Source: Methanovulcanius yangii
Lineage (GTDB): Archaea > Halobacteriota > Methanomicrobia > Methanomicrobiales > Methanomicrobiaceae
Direction of reading: 5' to 3'
DNA: 64,000 nt
Assembly (NCBI RefSeq): GCF_018687785.1
Contig: NZ_LTBL01000001.1
Span: 1,727,780 to 1,791,779, forward strand
The notes beneath the pieces were generated by a model that was given only the letters and a program-made list of their open reading frames with translations, was not told the origin of the DNA and did not search any database. How positions within the stretch are numbered: position 1 is the first letter of the stretch; the number at the start of each line of letters is the position of its first letter. The translations under genes were made by a program, and so were the position numbers. Below, one piece after another: positions 1 through 8,134 of this stretch.

Positions 1-1
1 C

Positions 2-802
2 TGCATCGCCGCAGGGGCCGGGCTCATACTCTTCTGCGGCGGGGACGGAACCGCCCGCGATATCTTCTCCGTCTGCGGCCATGACATTCCCCTGCTGGGA
101 ATTCCCGCCGGAGTTAAGATGTACTCCGGCGTCTTTGCCACCACGCCTGCCGCCGCTGCGCAGATCATCCGGCGCCTCGGGGAGACGTCCTGCACCGACG
201 CCGAGGTGCTGGACGTCGATGAGGAGGCATACCGCCACAATACCCTTGCAACGACGGTGTACGGTATCGCGGCGACACCGGCGCTTCCCGACCTGCGGCA
301 GGCCGCGAAATGGGCCTCCGATGGTTCTTCGGATACACGAAATCAGGAGGAGATCGCCCGGTTCATCGTGGAGATCATGCGGCCCGGTACCCTGTATTTT
401 CTTGGTGCGGGGTCGACGACCGCCGCGGTCACGGCCCTCCTCGGCCTCGAAGGGACACTTCTGGGCGTTGATGCGGTCTGTGACGGAAGGCTGGTGGGGC
501 GGGACCTGAACGAGGCGGGAATCCTTACCCTGCTTGAGACCAACCCTGTGGCAAAGATCGTGGTCTCCCCCATCGGGGCCCAGGGGTTCGTCCTCGGGCG
601 GGGCAATCAGCAGTTCTCCCCCGCAGTGATCCATCGGGCGGGAGTGGAAAACCTGATTGTGATAGCAACCCCCGCAAAACTCTCGCGAACCCCGTCTCTG
701 TATATCGACACCGGAGATCCCGACCTGAACGCGGCGTTCGGGACTTCCGTTGCAGTGATCAGCGGCTATGCAATGGCACAGCGCATCCCCCTGAAAATCT
801 GA
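2..802 (+). CDS. ATP-NAD kinase-like protein (COG3199 type), 5' truncated
   Basis: The reading frame is open from base 2, so the N-terminus lies outside the window; 266 residues are visible. Residues 13-17 of the visible part read GGDGT, the signature of the NAD/diacylglycerol/sphingosine kinase fold, followed by a glycine/proline-rich segment (GIPAGVK) and, near residue 140, GAGST. This layout matches the COG3199 branch, whose members are predicted to phosphorylate NAD or a related small molecule in the cytoplasm. The true substrate cannot be told from sequence. The frame ends with TGA at 800-802, just before the promoter of the next gene. Confidence 0.75.
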   Translation, partial: CIAAGAGLILFCGGDGTARDIFSVCGHDIPLLGIPAGVKMYSGVFATTPAAAAQIIRRLGETSCTDAEVLDVDEEAYRHNTLATTVYGIAATPALPDLRQAAKWASDGSSDTRNQEEIARFIVEIMRPGTLYFLGAGSTTAAVTALLGLEGTLLGVDAVCDGRLVGRDLNEAGILTLLETNPVAKIVVSPIGAQGFVLGRGNQQFSPAVIHRAGVENLIVIATPAKLSRTPSLYIDTGDPDLNAAFGTSVAVISGYAMAQRIPLKI

Positions 803-813
803 ATCCGGCGAGC

Positions 814-825
814 ACATATTTATAC
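814..825 (+). promoter_or_regulatory. TATA box of the 848-1953 gene pair
   Basis: A catatttatacc element is centred about 28 bases before the ATG at 848. In archaea transcription starts about 25 bases after the TATA box, so the mRNA should begin within a few bases of the ATG and be essentially leaderless. No Shine-Dalgarno sequence precedes that ATG, which agrees with this. Confidence 0.6.
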
Positions 826-847
826 CACCCCCCAACCACTATTTTTC

Positions 848-1351
848 ATGGATGAATCTGGGTTGAAGACCGCTCTTTCCTATATCCCGTTTATCGTCCT
901 TGCCCTCTGCCTCATCTGGGGAGCCTGGCTCTGGTACACAGGGGGCGACCCGCTCCTCTTCAGTGATGATCCTGCCTCCGGGGTAGTGGTTGTCACCGGT
1001 GATCTCACCGGGCCCTCGGGAGCGCTGGTGCTGCATGGAGTGACGATGGATGAATCCGGAATGGTGATCATGACCGCCTCTGTCATGAACTCCCTCGATG
1101 TCCCGGTGACGATTGCCGCTGCGACGGCCCGTCCGGTGGATATCCATGGCGGAACAGAACTGATGCTTGCCGCCCCGGTCACCGTGCCGCCCGGCGGCGC
1201 GGCGGACCTGCACCTTGCGGGACCGGCGAACGATGCGAATGCTCCCTCCGTATACAGCAGTCAGGTCTCCGTTCCGGTGACGGTCACCTATGCGGTCGGG
1301 GGAATCGAGGTAGATATCGAGACGGTTGCCGTCCGGGAGTCGGCATTATGA
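848..1351 (+). CDS. Membrane-anchored hypothetical protein
   Basis: A 167-residue protein with one hydrophobic segment (about residues 10-30) and a following domain rich in Val, Thr, Gly and Ala, with patterns typical of an extracytoplasmic beta-sandwich. I do not recognise a family. The ATG lies at the expected start of a leaderless transcript. Its stop overlaps the start of the next gene (ATGA), so the two are very likely co-translated and may form one membrane complex. Confidence 0.7.
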   Translation: MDESGLKTALSYIPFIVLALCLIWGAWLWYTGGDPLLFSDDPASGVVVVTGDLTGPSGALVLHGVTMDESGMVIMTASVMNSLDVPVTIAAATARPVDIHGGTELMLAAPVTVPPGGAADLHLAGPANDANAPSVYSSQVSVPVTVTYAVGGIEVDIETVAVRESAL

Positions 1352-1953
1352 CAGAACAGGAAGGAAAGTGGAACCTCCGCGATATCAATATTCCGGGAAT
1401 TATAGGAGGTGTTCTCATCTTCACCCTCCCCTTCATGGGTGCCTGGTGGCAGGTCCGGTTTGGGACATCGGCCTTTGCGCTGGACCTCTCGCCCTTTGCA
1501 GTCGCGACATCGCAGTACGGGACCCCGATTGCATCCCCGGTCCTCAGCGTGGTCAGTCTTGCCTTCATGATCCTCATCCTCTACTTCGCAGCCCTCCTGG
1601 TGGCAGGGGCGATGCTGCGGGCGAACCCCCGGTATCGCACCCTCTCGGACTGGCTGGTCCGGTGGTCTGCGCGAAAGCCCGTCTATCTCATCATCTTCTT
1701 CGTCCTCTCGCTCGTCGTCACCAGCCTTGCGATGGACTACACGCTTGCGCAGTCCGGCATCGCAATCGATCTGCCCATACTCATCGGCGAGGCGACGGGC
1801 ACCATCAGCGTCAGCGGCCTTGCAGTCAGGATTCCGGCGACGATGATACTGACGACGGCCTTCTGGTATGCGGTCGGCGTTGCGATCGTCGCGGCCCTTG
1901 CCGAGCCGTACCAGTTCCGGCGGCCCCGGGATGAGCCCGGAAAGGACGAATAA
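1348..1953 (+). CDS. Multi-pass membrane protein of unknown function
   Basis: A 201-residue protein with four strongly hydrophobic stretches (about residues 11-30, 60-88, 112-135 and 168-188) joined by short polar loops. I recognise no catalytic or binding motif. It begins in a 4-base overlap with the stop of the preceding membrane-anchored gene and is followed by an oligo-T terminator, so the pair makes a two-gene transcript. Function unknown. Confidence 0.7.
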   Translation: MTEQEGKWNLRDINIPGIIGGVLIFTLPFMGAWWQVRFGTSAFALDLSPFAVATSQYGTPIASPVLSVVSLAFMILILYFAALLVAGAMLRANPRYRTLSDWLVRWSARKPVYLIIFFVLSLVVTSLAMDYTLAQSGIAIDLPILIGEATGTISVSGLAVRIPATMILTTAFWYAVGVAIVAALAEPYQFRRPRDEPGKDE

Positions 1954-1961
1954 ATACTTCA

Positions 1962-1977
1962 TTTTTATCCTTTTTTT
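1962..1977 (+). terminator. Oligo-T terminator after the 848-1953 pair
   Basis: A T5 run followed by a T7 run (1971-1977) lies just after the stop at 1953. Oligo-T tracts of this kind are enough for intrinsic termination in archaea. Confidence 0.5.
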
Positions 1978-2078
1978 CAGGAAGCGGGCCTGCCGACCTG
2001 CCTCTCATCATGGATTTTGTATCCCCCGTCTGCCGGGAAACCGGGAGATATACATATGAGGTTGAAGGATATCAGGAT

Positions 2079-3302
2079 ATGAAAACCCGGGAAGAGCTGC
2101 AGGCCCGCCTCGCACGGGGCGAGGCGGAGGTCTGGACCGCGATGGAATTCAAAACCCGCATTCGTGAGGGGGATGTCCCGGGGGTGGATGAGGTTGATGT
2201 CGTCACCTGTGCAACCTTCGGGGTGATGTCCGGGACGGCGGCGGTGATGTGCGTGCCGGTCACGAAACCCGGCGTCTTCGAGCGGGCGGAGGCCGTCACC
2301 ATGGAAGGGGTGCCCTGTTATCCGGGTCCCTGTCCCAACGAGCGCCTCGGCCTCGTCGACCTTATGGTCTACGGGACCGCGAAGGCGTCGCCGCGGTATG
2401 GCGGGGGGCATCTCCTGCGGGATCTTGCCGACGGCAAGGAAGTGGAGGTGATCGTCGAGTCCGGCGGGAAGACCTACGAGCATATGACCCATATCGATGA
2501 GATCCCCTTTGCCCGGGTGATCACCACCCGGAGTGCCTTCAAAAACTATGCGGCATTCGTGAACCGCGGGCGTGAGGCCATCGATACGATATTTTCCGTA
2601 ACCCCACTCGCCGGCGAAACCTCGCAGGCCACCGTCTCCGGGTGCGGGGAGATAAATCCCCTTGCAAACGATCCATATCTGACGCACATCCGACCCGGCA
2701 CACCGCTGATGCTCAACGGCTCTGCGGGATATGTGATGGGCGAGGGGACACGCTCAAGTCCGGAAAAACCGAATATTGCGGCATTTGCCGATCTTGCCGG
2801 GATGGTCAGCGAGTTCATGGGTGGGTTTGTGACCTCCGCAGGCCCCGAATGCCTCACCTCGGTAGCCGTGCCGCTGCCCGTCCTTGACGATGCGGACATT
2901 GCCCGGCTCTCAATCCTCGACGAAGGATGCCTCCTGCCGGTGAGCGACATTGAAACCCGGACCCCCCTTGCGGAGACGACGTACGCCGATATCTGGCAGG
3001 GGACCGAGACGGCGGTGACGGTGCGTCCGGAACAGTGCCTCTTCTGTGGAACCTGCACCGCCGCGGAGGCATGTCCGACCCGGGCGATCATGATGGGAGG
3101 CGGTATCATGCATGCCCGGTGCGTCGCCTGCGGGACCTGTGTTTCCGCCTGTCCGAACGGCGTTTATTCGATGGAGATGGGGACGGTCCCTGTGGAGGGC
3201 GGCCGCGTGCCGGTGGCGCTTCGCCAGTCCGACCGGAACCGTGCAGAACGCATCTGTGCGTACCTGAAGGAGGAGATCCTTGCCGGGGTGTTTACACCAT
3301 GA
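2079..3302 (+). CDS. Methanogenesis marker protein 16 (DUF39 plus 2x[4Fe-4S]), likely CoM biosynthesis
   Basis: A 407-residue protein. The N-terminal three quarters match the DUF39 homocysteine-biosynthesis fold (motifs CATFGVMSG, GVPCYPGPCPNE, NPLANDPY, LNGSAGY). The C-terminus holds a two-cluster ferredoxin domain, with CxxCxxC-type motifs near residues 320-331 and 348-358. DUF39 proteins are known to put sulfide into aspartate semialdehyde to give homocysteine. The methanogen-specific ferredoxin-fused branch is methanogenesis marker 16. Its place directly before cysteate synthase and ComDE suggests the analogous sulfur insertion, from sulfoacetaldehyde to coenzyme M; that step is inference. 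I chose the ATG at 2079 over an upstream ATG at 2010 because a TATA-like element (2046-2059) lies 26-30 bases before it and homology begins there. Confidence 0.85.
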   Translation: MKTREELQARLARGEAEVWTAMEFKTRIREGDVPGVDEVDVVTCATFGVMSGTAAVMCVPVTKPGVFERAEAVTMEGVPCYPGPCPNERLGLVDLMVYGTAKASPRYGGGHLLRDLADGKEVEVIVESGGKTYEHMTHIDEIPFARVITTRSAFKNYAAFVNRGREAIDTIFSVTPLAGETSQATVSGCGEINPLANDPYLTHIRPGTPLMLNGSAGYVMGEGTRSSPEKPNIAAFADLAGMVSEFMGGFVTSAGPECLTSVAVPLPVLDDADIARLSILDEGCLLPVSDIETRTPLAETTYADIWQGTETAVTVRPEQCLFCGTCTAAEACPTRAIMMGGGIMHARCVACGTCVSACPNGVYSMEMGTVPVEGGRVPVALRQSDRNRAERICAYLKEEILAGVFTP

Positions 3303-4570
3303 ACCAGAAGTACCTCCTCCGCTGCCCCTCCTGCGGGATGTATATCCCCGACCGGTACACAAACACCTGCCCGGCCGGCTGCCCCGGCCTTATCCGGGCG
3401 GAGTACGCCGCCCGGTGCATCACCCCCCACCTTTTCCCGGGGATCTTTCGGTATGCCGACTGGCTGCCGGTGGTAGGTACGCTCCCCACCCATGCGGGGC
3501 CGCTCACCTACCGGTCGGAGGGCCTTGCCCGCGAGGCGGGCCTCGCAAATCTCTGGATCTGCTTCAACGGGTACTGGCCGGAGAAGAGGGCCCTGATTCG
3601 CACCTGTTCATTCAAGGAGCTCGAGGCATGGCCGACGATGCTGCGCCTGCAGGAGAAGGGTGCCGGCATCATGCAGGTCTCCTCGGCGGGGAACACGGGG
3701 CGGGCCTTCGCCGAGGTTTCGGCGCAGTGCAGCTATCCGCTCGTTCTCTCGGTGCCGGTCCGGGGGCTCGACCGTATCTGGACGACGCGCCCCGCGGAGC
3801 AGGTCTTCCTCGTCGCGGTGGAAGGGGATTATACCGATGCCATCACCTTCGGCAACGCGCTCTGCACCCTCCCCGGCCTTGTGCCGGAAGGCGGAGCAAA
3901 AAATCCCGCCCGGCGTGACGGCATGGGAACCGTCCTCCTCGACGGGACGCTCACCTGCGGGCGGCTTCCCGACTGGTATGTGCAGGCCGTCGGGAGCGGC
4001 ACCGGGGGCATCGCCGCCTGGGAGATGGCCGAACGCCTCCGCGGGGACGGACGCTGGGGAGAGAGGCTTCCCCGGCTTCTCCTCTCGCAGAATATTCCCT
4101 TCACCCCGATGGCGGACGCCTGGCGGGACGGCAGGCGGGACCTGACCCCCGCGGATTTCGAAGACGCAAAGTTGCGTATCGCGGAGGTCTGGGCCGATGT
4201 GCTGACGAACCGGAAACCCCCCTACGGTATCCCGGGGGGGCTTCGAGAGGCGCTTCTTGCAACGAACGGCGTCATGGATGCCGTCACCAACGCGGAGGCG
4301 CACGCGGCGGCCCGCCTCTTTGAGGAGGCTGAGGGGTGTGACCTCGACCCCGCGGCGGCCGTTGCGACCGCCTCGCTCCTGCGCAGCGCCGAAGAGGGAA
4401 TAATCGGGCCGGATGAGACGGTCCTCCTCAACATCACCGGCGGGGGGTATCAACGGGTAAAGGAGGACTACACCCTCCGGAGGGTCCGGCCTGCCTGCAC
4501 GGTGGCCGCCGGTGCCGGAGCGGCGTCAGTGGAGGAACAGATGGTGGAGTGGGTGAAGGATCATGCATGA
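3299..4570 (+). CDS. Cysteate synthase (O-phosphoserine + sulfite to L-cysteate)
   Basis: A 423-residue PLP enzyme of the threonine synthase fold. Residues 9-28 carry four cysteines (CPSC and CPAGC), and Lys106 in the segment TCSFKELEA is the likely PLP-binding lysine. The SSAGNTGRAF and GSGTGG segments fit phosphate-binding loops. Cysteate synthase (EC 2.5.1.76) starts the PEP-independent route to coenzyme M in Methanosarcinales and Methanomicrobiales; the neighbours on both sides support this assignment over threonine synthase. The start ATG overlaps the previous stop (ATGA), and the next gene starts 8 bases before this one ends, so translation of the three genes is coupled. Confidence 0.92.
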   Translation: MNQKYLLRCPSCGMYIPDRYTNTCPAGCPGLIRAEYAARCITPHLFPGIFRYADWLPVVGTLPTHAGPLTYRSEGLAREAGLANLWICFNGYWPEKRALIRTCSFKELEAWPTMLRLQEKGAGIMQVSSAGNTGRAFAEVSAQCSYPLVLSVPVRGLDRIWTTRPAEQVFLVAVEGDYTDAITFGNALCTLPGLVPEGGAKNPARRDGMGTVLLDGTLTCGRLPDWYVQAVGSGTGGIAAWEMAERLRGDGRWGERLPRLLLSQNIPFTPMADAWRDGRRDLTPADFEDAKLRIAEVWADVLTNRKPPYGIPGGLREALLATNGVMDAVTNAEAHAAARLFEEAEGCDLDPAAAVATASLLRSAEEGIIGPDETVLLNITGGGYQRVKEDYTLRRVRPACTVAAGAGAASVEEQMVEWVKDHA

Positions 4571-5672
4571 AGAAGCGCTGATTGCCGCGGTTCGGCGGGC
4601 GGGTGCGGAGGTGATGGCGACCCTCCCCTGCGACCGGACAAAGGATCTCTGCACCCTCATCCCGCGCCATTTCCGGGAGATCTCCCTCCTCCGGGAGGAG
4701 GACGGCGTAGGCCTCTGTGCCGGCCTTGCCCTAGCGGGCAGGCGCCCCGTGATGCACATCCAGTCCTCGGGGCTCGGGAACATGCTCAATGCCATCCTCA
4801 CCCTTCCCTCCCTCTACCGGCTCCCGCTCCCTGTGCTTGCGTCCTGGCGCGGCGTCTGGCGGGAGAAGATCGAGGCGCAGGTTCCGTTCAACAGCCGTCT
4901 TCCCGCCATCCTCGCGGCAGCGGGGATCGCCTGCACCGAGATTCACACACCCGACGACATCGCGCTTGCGGGGGAGGTTGTCGCCGACGCCTATGAAGCG
5001 GGGCGGCCGCATGTGGCCCTCATATCCCCCGCGGTCTGGGAGGGTGGGCCGTGTGAGACGGAGGCGGCGGCCTTTCCCCGGCGGGAACGTGAGATCGTCT
5101 GCAAGCTGCACCGGATCATCCGCCCGCCCGGCATGCGGCGGTACGATGCCATCGCCGCCGTCGCCCCCCATCTCGGGGATGCCCTCGCGGTGGCAAACCT
5201 CGGCGTCCCCTCCAAGGAGCTCTATGCCATCCGCGACCGCCCGGAGAACTTCTACATGCTCGGCAGCTATACGCAGGCGACGCCCATCGGCTTTGGCTGC
5301 GCCCTCGGGCAGGACCGTGACGTGGTCGTCTTCGACGGGGACGGCAGCCTCCTCGGGACGGCAATTCTCCCCGTCATAGCGGCGGAGGCCCCGGCAAACC
5401 TGACGATCATCGCTCTCGACAATGGCGCCTTCGGGTCCACGGGAAGCCAGATGACGCATGCATGGAGGGGTGCGGATCTCGAACTGATCGCACGCGGTGC
5501 CGGGTTCACCTCCACTACAAAGGTGCAGACGGCGGACGAGCTGGTGGCGGCGTATACGGCAGAGGAGAAAGGCCCGCGGTTCATTCATGTCGTCATCGCG
5601 CCGGGCAATGCGGATGTCCCGAATATCCCGCTCTCCGCGCTCGAAATACGGGAACGCTTCTGTGGGAACTGA
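4563..5672 (+). CDS. comDE: Sulfopyruvate decarboxylase, fused alpha and beta subunits (ComDE)
   Basis: A 369-residue thiamine-diphosphate enzyme. Residues 1-160 are the ComD-like PYR half (LPCDRTKDLC, a REEDGVGLCAGLALAG-type segment), and residues about 190-369 are the ComE-like half with the GDG...N motif for Mg-ThDP (FDGDGSLLG followed by LDNGAFGSTG). It decarboxylates sulfopyruvate to sulfoacetaldehyde (EC 4.1.1.79), the step after cysteate is deaminated. In Methanocaldococcus the halves are separate proteins; here they form one chain. It ends the coenzyme M operon and is followed by an oligo-T tract. Confidence 0.92.
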   Translation: MHEEALIAAVRRAGAEVMATLPCDRTKDLCTLIPRHFREISLLREEDGVGLCAGLALAGRRPVMHIQSSGLGNMLNAILTLPSLYRLPLPVLASWRGVWREKIEAQVPFNSRLPAILAAAGIACTEIHTPDDIALAGEVVADAYEAGRPHVALISPAVWEGGPCETEAAAFPRREREIVCKLHRIIRPPGMRRYDAIAAVAPHLGDALAVANLGVPSKELYAIRDRPENFYMLGSYTQATPIGFGCALGQDRDVVVFDGDGSLLGTAILPVIAAEAPANLTIIALDNGAFGSTGSQMTHAWRGADLELIARGAGFTSTTKVQTADELVAAYTAEEKGPRFIHVVIAPGNADVPNIPLSALEIRERFCGN

Positions 5673-5696
5673 AGGGCGGGCGGTATGCCACTGAAC

Positions 5697-5703
5697 TTTT
5701 TTT
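5697..5703 (+). terminator. Oligo-T terminator of the coenzyme M operon
   Basis: A T7 run 24 bases after the comDE stop, placed just before the TATA-like element of the next transcription unit. Confidence 0.5.
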
Positions 5704-5710
5704 AAAACAA

Positions 5711-5725
5711 ACCTATTTTATTTCT
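5711..5725 (+). promoter_or_regulatory. TATA box of the corrinoid-type ABC importer
   Basis: The element acctattttattt is centred about 26 bases before the ATG at 5744, the spacing expected for a leaderless archaeal transcript. Confidence 0.5.
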
Positions 5726-5743
5726 CGCCGGAAACTGTACTGC

Positions 5744-6769
5744 ATGCTTTCCGGAACGGGGAGGAGAACCGGTGTTGTCGCGCTGGTGCTCGTCTGTGCA
5801 GCCCTTCTGTCTCTGGTCCTTGCGCTTAGCATCGGCCCGACGACGATCCCCGTCTCCTCCTTCCTTCCTTCGGATGTTTTCGGGGCCGTTTCGGCACTCC
5901 TCTCCGGCGGGGATGCGGCCCCCTTCTTTCCGGATGAAACCGCCGGACTTATCGTCTACTCCGTCCGTCTTCCCCGCGTCCTTGCCGCGTTTCTTGTCGG
6001 GGCCGGTCTTGCAGCCGCCGGAACAGCGATGCAGGGACTCTTCAGAAACTCGATGGCCGACCCGTATATCATCGGCACTTCCTCGGGGGCCGCTCTGGGA
6101 GCGGCGGTTGCGATTGTGTTCCTTGGCGGGTTGTTTCTCCCCGTATTTGCCTTTGTGGGTGCGACCGCGGCGACATTCCTCGTCTACGCCCTTGCGACGA
6201 GAAACGGACGGGCGCCGGTGGAGACGCTTCTTCTCACCGGGGTGGCCCTCTCCATGTTCTTCTCCGCCATCCTCTCCTTTCTCATGTACTCGGCGGGAAA
6301 GAGCCTCCACCAGATCATCTACTGGATGATGGGAGGGTTCTGGACCGTAGGGTGGGGGGATATCTCCCTTGCCGTGGTGATTGTGGCGGGGGGGATCATC
6401 CTCATCGCGTACGCAAAGGACCTCAATATACTCTCCCTCGGCGAGGAGGACGCCGTCCACCTCGGGGTGAATGTTGAGTCGTTCAAACGCATCCTCCTCT
6501 TCGTCTCTTCGTTTATCACCGGCATCGCCGTCGCCATTGCCGGGTCCATCGGGTTTATCGGCCTCATCACCCCCCACGTGATGCGGCTCATTGTAGGTCC
6601 CGATCACCGCATCCTCTTTCCGACCGCGATGGTGGCAGGCGGCATCTTCCTCCTCTGGGCCGACACGGTCACCCGGACGTTTATGGGGGACATGCCGGTC
6701 GGCGTCATCACCGCCTTCGTGGGTGCTCCGTTTTTCATCTTCCTCCTGCGCGGGAGGTCGAGAGTATGA
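5744..6769 (+). CDS. btuC: FecCD/BtuC-family ABC transporter permease
   Basis: A 341-residue inner-membrane permease with about ten hydrophobic segments and family motifs RLPRVLAAFLVGAGLAAAGTAMQGLFRN, GTSSGAALGA and GFIGLITPHVMR (given in shortened parts of the protein, residues about 65-90, 102-111 and 265-276). These belong to the BtuCD-F/FhuB/FecCD class, which moves corrinoids, siderophores or heme. The ATG at 5744 follows a TATA box at leaderless spacing; an upstream in-frame start at 5462 lies inside comDE and is rejected. The ATPase gene starts in a 4-base overlap with the stop. The downstream BtuF-like protein favours a corrinoid substrate (inference). Confidence 0.85.
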   Translation: MLSGTGRRTGVVALVLVCAALLSLVLALSIGPTTIPVSSFLPSDVFGAVSALLSGGDAAPFFPDETAGLIVYSVRLPRVLAAFLVGAGLAAAGTAMQGLFRNSMADPYIIGTSSGAALGAAVAIVFLGGLFLPVFAFVGATAATFLVYALATRNGRAPVETLLLTGVALSMFFSAILSFLMYSAGKSLHQIIYWMMGGFWTVGWGDISLAVVIVAGGIILIAYAKDLNILSLGEEDAVHLGVNVESFKRILLFVSSFITGIAVAIAGSIGFIGLITPHVMRLIVGPDHRILFPTAMVAGGIFLLWADTVTRTFMGDMPVGVITAFVGAPFFIFLLRGRSRV

Positions 6770-8013
6770 TACGGGCCGACCGTCTTGCTGCGGGCTACGG
6801 GGCCGAGGAGATCATCCGCGACATCTCCCTCGATGCCGCAGAGGGGGAGTTCATCGGGATCATCGGACCCAACGGTTCAGGGAAGACGACGCTCATCAAG
6901 GCGATGAGCAGGGTGCTTGCCGCACGGAGCGGGTCGATCATGATCGAAGGGCAGCTCCTGGAGGAATTCGGATCAAAGGAGCTCGCCCGGACGCTCGGGG
7001 TCGTCCCGCAGGAGACGGCGGTGAACTTCTCCTACACGGTCAGAGACATCGTGATGATGGGCAGGTTCCCCCACCAGACCCGGTTCTCCCGGGAGGGGCC
7101 GGAGGACTACCGTGTGATGGAGGAGGCGATGGCGCTCACCGGCATCGCCCATCTGGCCGACCGTCCGGTCACGGAGATCTCCGGGGGCGAGCGCCAGCGG
7201 GTGATCATCGCACGTGCACTCGCCCAGCAGCCCCGTTTCCTTCTTCTCGACGAGGCGACGGCTCATCTCGACATCAATCACCAGGTGGAGATTCTCTCGA
7301 TCATCCGCGGACTGGGGGGAGGGGTGACGAAGATAGGGGTCTTCCATGACCTGAACCTCGCCTCCGCCTACTGCGACCGGATCATCCTCATGGCGGGCGG
7401 CGAAGTCCGGGCCGTCGGCACCCCCGCGGCGGTCCTCACCCGGGAGAACCTGCGAAACCACTACGGTATCGACGCCCTCATCCAGACCCACCCGGTGACC
7501 GGCCGCCCGATGGTCCTCCCGCTCGAGGGAGCGGACCGGTCTTCCTCCCCGGGTTCCGATATCTCCGCGGCACCACGACGACGGATTCATCTGGTCTGCG
7601 GCGGCGGTTCGGGGGGAGGGCTCATGTACCGGTTCATCGGCGCGGGGTGCGAGGTGACGACCGGCATCCTCTGCGACGGCGACTCGGATGTCGCCACGGC
7701 TGCCGCCCTCGGCATCGACGTGCTCTGCATTCCCCCCTTCTCGCCGATAGGACCTGCCGAGACGGCCGCGCTCAGGGAGATGGTGGCGAGGGCCGATGTG
7801 GCGGTCGTCACCGCGATGCCGGTCGGGCCCGGAAATATCGCCAATTTTGAGGTGCTCTGCGATCAGGAGACGACCCCGGTGGTGATGTACATGCCGGAGG
7901 GCGGGGAGTTCACCGATTATACCGACGGGAGACTCGACGACGTCCTCAGGTGCATTGAAGAGAAGGGAGCGGTGCGGGTTGCACTGCCTGAGCGGATCCT
8001 CTCTTCATTGTGA
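6766..8013 (+). CDS. btuD: BtuD/FecE-type ABC ATPase with an extra C-terminal domain
   Basis: A 415-residue protein. Residues 1-250 form a standard ABC ATPase: Walker A GPNGSGKTT near residue 35, signature SGGERQR near 139, Walker B LLLDEATAHLD near 160, and the switch histidine in VFHDLNLAS. Residues about 265-415 form a further alpha/beta domain beginning HLVCGGGSGGGLMYRF, with no ABC motif. Similar extensions are seen on corrinoid/iron ATPases of methanogens; the domain looks like a small nucleotide- or ligand-sensing fold, but I cannot name it. Together with the permease this gives the core of the importer. Confidence 0.85.
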   Translation: MIRADRLAAGYGAEEIIRDISLDAAEGEFIGIIGPNGSGKTTLIKAMSRVLAARSGSIMIEGQLLEEFGSKELARTLGVVPQETAVNFSYTVRDIVMMGRFPHQTRFSREGPEDYRVMEEAMALTGIAHLADRPVTEISGGERQRVIIARALAQQPRFLLLDEATAHLDINHQVEILSIIRGLGGGVTKIGVFHDLNLASAYCDRIILMAGGEVRAVGTPAAVLTRENLRNHYGIDALIQTHPVTGRPMVLPLEGADRSSSPGSDISAAPRRRIHLVCGGGSGGGLMYRFIGAGCEVTTGILCDGDSDVATAAALGIDVLCIPPFSPIGPAETAALREMVARADVAVVTAMPVGPGNIANFEVLCDQETTPVVMYMPEGGEFTDYTDGRLDDVLRCIEEKGAVRVALPERILSSL

Positions 8014-8070
8014 TTCAGGTGAGGTTTTCGTGAGTGTTCATCCGCCACTCTCTCATAACATCAGAAAAAA

Positions 8071-8104
8071 TGATATAATTTAAATTATCTGGAGTTAACC
8101 AGAT
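8071..8104 (+). promoter_or_regulatory. Promoter and palindromic element of the exported corrinoid-capture genes
   Basis: ataatttaaattat (8075-8088) is a perfect 14-base palindrome that also serves as the TATA box. It is followed at once by ATCTGG-N6-CCAGAT (8087-8104), a perfect 6-base inverted repeat. Transcription would start near 8105, so the inverted repeat fills the space between TATA box and start site, where an archaeal repressor would block initiation. The start ATG is at 8135, preceded by gaggttggg. Confidence 0.5.
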
Positions 8105-8134
8105 CTCACACAATATCCAAGTGAGGTTGGGTTA

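Noticed and set aside
8041-8134. Cobalamin riboswitch before the corrinoid-type exported genes
   Set aside because: The space is too short and lacks a B12-box-like sequence; a protein-bound operator fits better.
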